Of a stretch of 15,027 nt of DNA, positions 10,817 to 15,027 are shown piece after piece (the first letter of the stretch is position 1; the number at the start of each line of letters is the position of its first letter). Where the stretch lies: positions 1 through 15,027 of the forward strand of contig JANXVS010000185.1 in assembly GCA_025351555.1 (NCBI GenBank), given 5' to 3'. Below the pieces are notes generated by a model. It searched no databases. It saw only the letters and a list, made by a program, of their open reading frames with translations, and was not told where the DNA came from. This stretch comes from Pseudomonadota bacterium. GTDB taxonomy: Bacteria > Pseudomonadota > Gammaproteobacteria > Xanthomonadales > Rhodanobacteraceae. The position numbers and the translations under genes were made by a program.

Positions 10817-11988
10817 GCCAAAGTCTGGGGAAGCCCACTTCGATAACTATGCCTTGTAACCGCAAGCATACGGACGACGAACTGCTGGCGGCATTGAAGG
10901 AACACGGGAGCATAGCCAAGGCGTGCGCAGCCGTTGGGATTGACAGACGCGGCTTTCAGCGTCGGATCAAGGCGCTACGCGCACGCGGTTACGCGCCAGA
11001 GTTTGACCAGACGCACCCTGTACCGGAAGGCCAGCTCGTTGCAGGCGTCTCGACCCTGTACGTTGACGGCCAGCTCAAGGCTCAGTGGGTCAAGTCACGA
11101 ACTGATCTGGATCAGTTGCGTGATGCGATGCTGGAATGCGTCAAGGCGATGGCCGAAGATGTACGCGGGCTGGCCAAGCCGGTGCGTGCGCCGCGGGAAA
11201 GCCTAGCGAGCAGCCTGTCCGCATACCTGATCGGCGACGCTCACTTCGGTTTGTACGCTTGGAGTGAGGAAGCAGGCGAGGATTTTGATACATCGATTGC
11301 CTCAGCGGATTTGCGTAAGGCGATTGATCTGCTGGTGGCTGGTGCGCCGGCGAGTAAGACAGGCTATCTGGTGGATGTTGGGGACTTCCTGCATGCCGAC
11401 AGCCGGCGAGCAGCAACACCGCAGAGCGGGAATCAGCTGGACGTCGATACCCGTTTCCAAAAGGTCATCCGCGTCGCGCTGGAAGCGCTGAAATACTGCG
11501 TAGGCCGCATGCTGGTGAAGCACAAGCGCGTTCACCTGTTCGTGAGACCGGGCAATCACAACCCGGATGCAGCGGGCTGGATGGCCCTGGTGCTGTCGGC
11601 TTACTACGAGCGCGACAAGCGTGTCCTGGTCGAAATGTCGCCGGCAGAATACGTCTATGCCCGGTTCGGCTCAGTGCTGATCGGCATCACGCACGGTGAT
11701 CGCGTCAAGATGCAGGAACTTCCTAGCATCATGGCGAGCGATCGCGCGGTGGATTGGGGCGAGACAAAGCACCGTTATTGGTGGACAGGACACATTCACC
11801 ACACGACGCACCAGGAATATCGCGGGTGCTTCGTGGAATCGTTCAACACGTTGGCTGCCTCGGACGCATGGCATCGCGCCAGCGGCTACAGGTCGGCGCG
11901 GCAGATGCAGCGGATAGACATCGATGCCGAGCACGGCATTTACGCACGCGGCTTGGCGAACATCGGAATGTTGAGGGCTGCCACATGA
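10813..11988 (+). CDS. Metallophosphoesterase with N-terminal HTH
   Basis: 391 aa. Residues ~19-60 form a helix-turn-helix (DDELLAALKEHGSIAKACAA then VGIDRRGFQRRIKALRARGY). The calcineurin-like phosphoesterase core has all metal-binding blocks: GDAH (141-144), DVGDFLHAD (188-196), RPGNHNPDA (245-253), THGD (293-296) and WTGHIHHT (324-331). This set binds two metal ions and hydrolyses phosphodiesters or phosphomonoesters; related phage proteins are often listed as DNA repair or SbcD-like phosphatases, but the substrate is unknown. No good ribosome site precedes ATG 10813; coupling through the 15-codon micro-ORF or start at ATG 10849 are both possible. Its stop forms ATGA with the next gene. 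Confidence 0.88.
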   Translation: MSQSLGKPTSITMPCNRKHTDDELLAALKEHGSIAKACAAVGIDRRGFQRRIKALRARGYAPEFDQTHPVPEGQLVAGVSTLYVDGQLKAQWVKSRTDLDQLRDAMLECVKAMAEDVRGLAKPVRAPRESLASSLSAYLIGDAHFGLYAWSEEAGEDFDTSIASADLRKAIDLLVAGAPASKTGYLVDVGDFLHADSRRAATPQSGNQLDVDTRFQKVIRVALEALKYCVGRMLVKHKRVHLFVRPGNHNPDAAGWMALVLSAYYERDKRVLVEMSPAEYVYARFGSVLIGITHGDRVKMQELPSIMASDRAVDWGETKHRYWWTGHIHHTTHQEYRGCFVESFNTLAASDAWHRASGYRSARQMQRIDIDAEHGIYARGLANIGMLRAAT

Positions 11989-12230
11989 GCGCCGACGAGG
12001 AAGCTGCCCCGGAAATCGAGTTTTACTAGCCCGAGCCTATTTCACTGGGCGATGGCGATATTCTGATCTTCGACCCGCAGGCGTTCGCCGAGAAATACGG
12101 ATGCGCTGAGGGTTTCGTCATGGTCAAAGATGGCGGCGTATATGTGCTAGACGACGAAACCGGAAAGATACGCAACGTCGAAACGAAATCTAAACCTCGG
12201 GGCGAACTTCGCGCCGTCAAGTAGTCTTAA
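11985..12230 (+). CDS. Hypothetical acidic protein interrupted by in-frame TAG
   Basis: ATG 11985 overlaps the phosphoesterase stop. The frame reads MSADEEAAPEIEFY, TAG (12027), then PEPISLGDGDILIFDPQAFA ... YVLDDETGKIRNVETKSKPR ... GELRAVK, a second TAG (12222), Ser and TAA (12228). The 64 codons between the two TAGs are free of stops, have normal composition and encode a plausible compact acidic beta protein with no good start of its own (first ATG at 12120). FY-Q-PEPISL would be a natural sequence with Gln at the TAG. Either a gene needing amber readthrough or a nonsense-mutated gene. The family is not recognised. Confidence 0.6.
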
Positions 12231-12285
12231 GTGGCGCGATTTCTTCTTAAGCGGCGCGATTTCTTCTTAAGCGGCGCGCAATCGT
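12226..12285. repeat. 20-bp tandem repeat, about 2.7 copies
   Basis: Units start CTTAAG at 12226, 12246 and 12266 and read CTTAAG(T/C)GGCGCGATTTCTT; the third diverges after GGCGCG. The first copy supplies the TAA stop of the preceding gene. Each contains the palindrome CTTAAG. It lies in the 146-bp gap before the gene at 12377, which also holds a small hairpin GCAGCC/GGCTGC near 12334-12349. Could be a regulatory binding array or simple duplication. Confidence 0.85.
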
Positions 12286-12376
12286 CTCACGCCGTGACTC
12301 TCGGATCGATCCGCCTCCCCGGACAAATGAGCGCAGCCGATGGGCTGCGGCGGCGACTCACAATTAGGAGAAACGC

Positions 12377-12910
12377 ATGAGCACGCAACCCGAGCGCTTC
12401 GATACCTTTTCTGCGGCATTGGCCGCTTCGTTTGCAAGTGGAACGCTGCCGGAAGCCAGCCCTGAGTTGCTGGCTTCGCTCGTCGGCGATCCGGTCGTGT
12501 CTCCCCCTGCGCCTAATGGCACGGACTCACCCGATGCGCACGGACAAGTCGCTCTGGATAGTCTCGACAGCTCCTGGAGTGGCTGGCGTCACAACATCGC
12601 CGAGATTGCGAACGGTGATCTGTCAGACGATCAGCGCGGCCAAGCGCAGGCGAATCTGAGCCATGCAAATGGCGTCTATACCGTGGGCCTCATGCGCTTT
12701 ATCGGAACATGCTACGCATCAAGCGGCTCGAAGGTCGATGTCCACAATCGGATTGCGAATACGATCAGCTGGCCAGATGTCGTCCACAACTTCCACGACG
12801 TGGATTACAACCTCGGCACCGTCCAGGGCGTACACGATTGGTGCGTGAAACTTGGTCACCCGCCTGGTGCGAATCCCAACGCAACGCCGTTCCCGCATCC
12901 GGGCGGCTAA
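12377..12910 (+). CDS. Hypothetical late protein, 177 aa
   Basis: Starts MSTQPERFDTFSAALAASFA with a TAGGAGA ribosome site 8 nt upstream. The first ~60 residues are Ala/Pro/Ser-rich and probably flexible; the remainder is a folded region with SSWSGWRHNIAEIANGDLSD, then GVYTVGLMRFIGTCYASSG and a His-rich end (DVVHNFHDVDYNLGTVQGVH, LGHPPGANPN). No signal peptide or membrane segment. I do not recognise it. It heads the lysis-region genes and may be a small virion or accessory late protein. Confidence 0.75.
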   Translation: MSTQPERFDTFSAALAASFASGTLPEASPELLASLVGDPVVSPPAPNGTDSPDAHGQVALDSLDSSWSGWRHNIAEIANGDLSDDQRGQAQANLSHANGVYTVGLMRFIGTCYASSGSKVDVHNRIANTISWPDVVHNFHDVDYNLGTVQGVHDWCVKLGHPPGANPNATPFPHPGG

Positions 12911-12912
12911 CG

Positions 12913-13188
12913 ATGAGTTTCGACTTGACAATCACGCTCGGCAATGTGCTTACATTACTGACGTTTGCTGGTGCGTTTGTTTTGTTGTTGGTTCGGCACC
13001 GTGACGCACTGGCCGAAGTCCGGGCGGCGAGCAAGAATCGCTGCGACCTGCTAGAGCAGGCGCACGACTTCCTCAAACAGCAGATGGCTGACGATCGGGC
13101 GCGGTCTGACAGCCATTGGCGTGAAGTGAAAGAAACGCTGCAACGCATCGACGGCAAACTTGACGCCAAGATGGACAAGCCTGACTAA
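12913..13188 (+). CDS. Membrane-anchored coiled-coil protein (holin or spanin-like candidate)
   Basis: 91 aa. Starts MSFDLTITLGNVLTLLTFAG; residues ~8-27 form one TM helix (NVLTLLTFAGAFVLLLV), followed by a long charged amphipathic helix to the end (RDALAEVRAASKNRCDLLEQ ... LQRIDGKLDAKMDKPD), probably coiled coil. This N-terminal TM plus coiled coil plan is shared by i-spanins and by DUF2730-type proteins of Mu-like phages. No Rz1-like lipoprotein gene is nested inside it, so a spanin call is not supported further. The stop overlaps the next start (TAATG). Confidence 0.7.
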   Translation: MSFDLTITLGNVLTLLTFAGAFVLLLVRHRDALAEVRAASKNRCDLLEQAHDFLKQQMADDRARSDSHWREVKETLQRIDGKLDAKMDKPD

Positions 13189-13325
13189 TGTGGCTCCTCT
13201 CGCTCCTATTCGTGGCGTGGATTTTCTGCGTCATGTGGGCGCTTGTGCGTAGTGATTACAAGCAATTCAAGGAAGACGAACAGGGTAAGGACGACTACAA
13301 CGATCCTGAAACCTGGGGAACGTAA
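13188..13325 (+). CDS. Small single-TM protein, 45 aa
   Basis: Starts MWLLSLLFVAWIFCVMWALV, a single hydrophobic helix, followed by an acidic/charged tail (RSDYKQFKEDEQGKDDYNDP) ending ETWGT. Both ends share a base with neighbouring genes through TAATG overlaps (13186-13190 and 13323-13327). Likely an inner-membrane protein of the lysis cassette: pinholin, antiholin or a partner of the next protease. No sequence family recognised. Confidence 0.65.
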   Translation: MWLLSLLFVAWIFCVMWALVRSDYKQFKEDEQGKDDYNDPETWGT

Positions 13326-13948
13326 TGAAACTGAATCGCTGGATCTGGCTGCTGCTGATATTCGCGCTGGTGGCCGTAACGGCCAAAGTCATGGCGCAAT
13401 GCCTGATTCCGTACCCCGATAAGCTCCGGGACGGCATAGCGGCGGTAACGCTTTATGGCAAGGTTTCGGACGAAGCGGCGGCCACGCTGATTGAGCAGAT
13501 ACAGGCCGCGAACAAGGAAAATACCAGCAAGCCAATCCTGCTCTACATCAATTCGCCGGGCGGTTCCGTGCTCGCGGGCGGTCTGATAATTGATGCGATG
13601 GAGGCTAGTCGTCGCCCAATTATCACGGTGTGTACGTCGGCGTGTATCTCGATGGCATTTTATGTTTTCGAGCATGGCAGCAAACGACTGATGCTGCCGC
13701 ACAGCTTGCTCATGGCGCATGAAATGAGCGCCGGAGTCGATGGTGATCTGGGTCACATGGAATCGCTGGTTTAGGTGCTGGTGCGTCTGAGCGCACGTTA
13801 CGAAAAAGAAACCGCTGTACTGGCACAGATCACCGATCCTGAATACCGGGCGCATATCGCGGCGAATTGGTGGCTGCTCGCTTCGGAAGCAATTAGTTCC
13901 CATCTTGCTGACGGATTGTTAATTCCTGCGGATTATCCCACGCACTGA
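13325..13948 (+). CDS. Secreted ClpP-fold serine protease, interrupted by in-frame TAG
   Basis: The frame opens at ATG 13325. Residues 1-24 look like a signal peptide (basic MKLNR, hydrophobic core, AKVMA). The ClpP/crotonase fold shows YINSPGGSVLAGGLIIDAM (74-92, oxyanion loop), CTSACISMAFYV (103-114, nucleophile Ser109) and LLMAHEMSAG (128-137, His132). Codon 150 is TAG (13772); the same frame then runs VLVRLSARYEKETAVLAQIT ... WWLLASEAISSHLADGLLIP to TGA 13948. The part after the TAG matches the handle helix and the C-terminal 'A-EA---GL-D' region of ClpP, which carries the third catalytic residue. Readthrough gives 207 aa, a normal ClpP length; termination gives 149 aa without that half. 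A GTG directly follows the TAG, so reinitiation is an alternative. Location in a lysis cassette and the signal peptide suggest a periplasmic role, not a prohead protease. Confidence 0.78.
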
Positions 13949-13957
13949 GGAGTTTCT

Positions 13958-14068
13958 ATGTTTTCTTTTCTAGTCGGCGCTGCCTGTGGTTATGCGCTTG
14001 CACATATTCCTGCTGCGCGATTGCAGGCGTTGTGGGCCAGGGTGAAAGGCTGGTTTCAGAAGCCGTGA
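13958..14068 (+). CDS. Small membrane protein, 36 aa
   Basis: MFSFLVGAACGYALAHIPAA followed by a basic amphipathic end (RLQALWARVKGWFQKP). The GAGGAG ribosome site begins at the stop of the protease gene and sits 6 nt before the ATG. Its TGA overlaps the GTG of the endolysin (GTGA), so it is translated with it. One short hydrophobic helix plus an amphipathic helix would suit a holin-like or membrane-disrupting peptide; this is inference. Confidence 0.65.
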   Translation: MFSFLVGAACGYALAHIPAARLQALWARVKGWFQKP

Positions 14069-14751
14069 ACATAAGTCCAGAGGGCATTGCTGCGCTCTAT
14101 CGCCGCGAGTGCAAACCGCCGAACTTTGAGCCTGAACTGACAGCCTATGACGACGGCTACGGAAACGCCACGATTGGTTGCGGCCATACCGGCGCTGACG
14201 TTCACTTCGGTCAGACCATTACGCGGGAACAAGCGGACGCGCTTTTTAAGTCTGACATTGGCCCTTGTGAAGCTACCGTCACGGAGTCAGTAAAGGTTCC
14301 GCTGCGACAACCTGAGTTCGATTGCCTTTGTAGCTTCGCGTTTTCGATTGGCGTCGGCGCATTTGCTCGCTCGACGCTAGTCAAAGTCCTGAACGCTGGA
14401 AAGTACGATCAGGTGCCGAAAGAACTGAGTCGCTGGGTGTATTCCGGGGGCAAGCTCAGCAATGGGCTGGTCAATCGCCGTAATAGTGAGATTGGTCAAT
14501 GGACGCGCGGCGCGTTCGTGTCGAGCGCAACGGTTCCTGTGGATGTGCCGCCTAGCCCGGTTGCCAAGATCGAAAATTGGCTCAGGGGTTTAGGGTCTGC
14601 TGCGCTTGGCTTGGGCGTCACTGGTGATCAACTGAAGTCTGCCGGTAATGACTTGCAAGGACTTGCGCCGCACTGGCATTGGTTCGGAGCAGTGGGCGTG
14701 GCTCTGTTCGCGCTGGGTGTTGTGTGGGCACTGCGCAAGGCGCGGGCGTAA
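14065..14751 (+). CDS. GH24-type endolysin (lysozyme) with C-terminal membrane anchor
   Basis: 228 aa. Muramidase that cuts peptidoglycan. The N-terminal lysozyme domain has the catalytic Glu15 in LYRREC, then AYDDGYGNATIGCGHT with Asp30 and Thr36 in the 6-residue spacing of the T4-type Glu-Asp-Thr triad, and ends near GLVNRRNSEIGQWTRG (~147-162). The extension after ~165 contains a Pro-rich linker, a helix (IENWLRGLGSAALGLGV) and a strong C-terminal TM segment (FGAVGVALFALGVVWAL, about 207-223) with a basic tail RKARA. There is no N-terminal signal. GTG 14065 forms GTGA with the upstream gene; upstream in-frame starts lie inside that gene. An endolysin tethered by its C-terminus is less usual than the SAR type. 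Confidence 0.9.
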   Translation: MNISPEGIAALYRRECKPPNFEPELTAYDDGYGNATIGCGHTGADVHFGQTITREQADALFKSDIGPCEATVTESVKVPLRQPEFDCLCSFAFSIGVGAFARSTLVKVLNAGKYDQVPKELSRWVYSGGKLSNGLVNRRNSEIGQWTRGAFVSSATVPVDVPPSPVAKIENWLRGLGSAALGLGVTGDQLKSAGNDLQGLAPHWHWFGAVGVALFALGVVWALRKARA

Positions 14752-14841
14752 ATGGCTCTCTTCATCTTGGGCCTGCTATGTGGTCTTGGTTTGGGGCTGG
14801 TGTTCTACTGGTACGTCGTGATTCGAGCGTTAGGGCTGTAA
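14752..14841 (+). CDS. Tiny membrane protein, 29 aa
   Basis: MALFILGLLCGLGLGLVFYW followed by YVVIRALGL. It begins directly after the TAA of the endolysin and consists almost entirely of one TM helix. Size and location suggest a lysis accessory peptide (holin-like), or a chance ORF favoured by hydrophobic codons; AAGGCG upstream is only a weak ribosome site. Confidence 0.5.
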   Translation: MALFILGLLCGLGLGLVFYWYVVIRALGL

Positions 14842-14887
14842 GGCGCACAAGTTTTGGAAGTTGCGGCGTGGATGGACACGCGAAGGG

Positions 14888-14939
14888 GTCACAGAGCCTT
14901 TTGGTTTGACCGGGGAGTGGGTGGGAGGTTCTCTGTGAC
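14888..14939. repeat. Inverted repeat in the gap before the next gene
   Basis: GTCACAGAG (14888-14896) and CTCTGTGAC (14931-14939) are perfect 9-bp inverted arms around a G-rich 34-nt interior. They lie in the 179-bp noncoding gap 14842-15020, in which I see no credible gene and no U-tail terminator. The place between lysis genes and the next module is where many phages have terminase genes and a cos/pac site, but nothing here proves that. Confidence 0.6.
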
Positions 14940-15020
14940 TATCCTAACTGCTTTGATCCGCGTTCTCTGCCTTAGTCGGTGTCGAGTCCGGCCAATTTCC
15001 AATTTATTTGAGGAAACGCA

Positions 15021-15027
15021 ATGGGCT
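15021..15027 (+). CDS. Start of next gene, partial
   Basis: ATGGGCT at the right edge is preceded by TTTGAGGAAA with AGGA 6 nt before the ATG, a good ribosome site. Only two full codons are visible, so the product cannot be named; a terminase small subunit would be usual at this place. Confidence 0.5.

Noticed and set aside
13295..13903. 202-codon open frame on the minus strand
   Set aside because: It is antisense to the ClpP-like gene, has no ribosome site and encodes a His/Arg/Gln-rich sequence typical of a mirror frame. The sense frame has a signal peptide and catalytic motifs. The openness does not explain the TAG.
14777..14909. 43-codon ORF starting MWSWFGAGVL, as possible nested Rz1-like gene
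   Set aside because: No lipobox Cys after the hydrophobic part, no ribosome site, and the Arg/Ser-rich tail looks non-coding.

Overview
This window looks like part of a temperate, lambda-like double-stranded DNA bacteriophage or prophage. The DNA is moderately GC-rich. Protein types (NinB, DUF7220-like, helicase/methyltransferase pair, Ala/Tyr-repeat protein) and ATG/GTG starts with GGAG-type ribosome sites suggest a proteobacterial, possibly burkholderial, host. The host call is inference, because no host gene is present.

Layout: positions 1-2072 hold a leftward early operon of eight small genes, nearly all joined by 4-base ATGA overlaps. The most distal gene runs off the left edge in an Ala-Ala-Ala-Tyr repeat. 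Positions 2073-2222 are a divergent control region with five copies of a 19-bp operator (GCCTAGC-N5-GCTAGGC) and two mirror-image promoters. Rightward from 2223 come a Cro-like regulator, a small unknown protein, a replication initiator carrying what looks like the replication origin, a DnaB helicase, an SNF2-like helicase with a DNA methyltransferase, a small HTH protein, and a nin-like recombination set (NinB, a Ref/HNH-like zinc nuclease, a RusA-like resolvase). Two or three candidate late regulators follow (8868-9749), the last in the position of lambda gene Q. A strong terminator hairpin at 10025-10050 marks the early/late boundary. The right third (10117-14841) holds a DUF7220-like membrane protein, a dATP/dGTP diphosphohydrolase-like protein, a metallophosphatase, several unknown proteins and a lysis cassette (TM/coiled-coil proteins, a secreted ClpP-fold protease, a GH24-type endolysin with a C-terminal membrane anchor). 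The next gene begins at 15021.

Most striking observation: every interrupted gene in the window is interrupted by TAG, and all three lie right of the early/late boundary (TAG at 10461, 12027 plus 12222, and 13772). In the diphosphohydrolase-like gene the TAG sits where I recall relatives having Gln (GND-Q-HNPG). In the ClpP-like gene the reading frame continues for 57 codons past the TAG with a plausible C-terminal half. No gene right of 10,050 ends at TAG, whereas the early part uses TAG as a real stop in the leftward operon. This pattern fits amber reassignment or programmed amber readthrough restricted to late genes, as described for some code-15 (TAG to Gln) phages. I see no suppressor tRNA in the window, so this is a hypothesis.

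Other notable structures are an 18-bp sequence repeated at four successive gene junctions in the leftward operon, a 10-bp-phased iteron array inside the replication gene, two micro-ORFs that bridge gene pairs by stop/start contact, and a 20-bp tandem repeat after the amber-containing gene at 11985.
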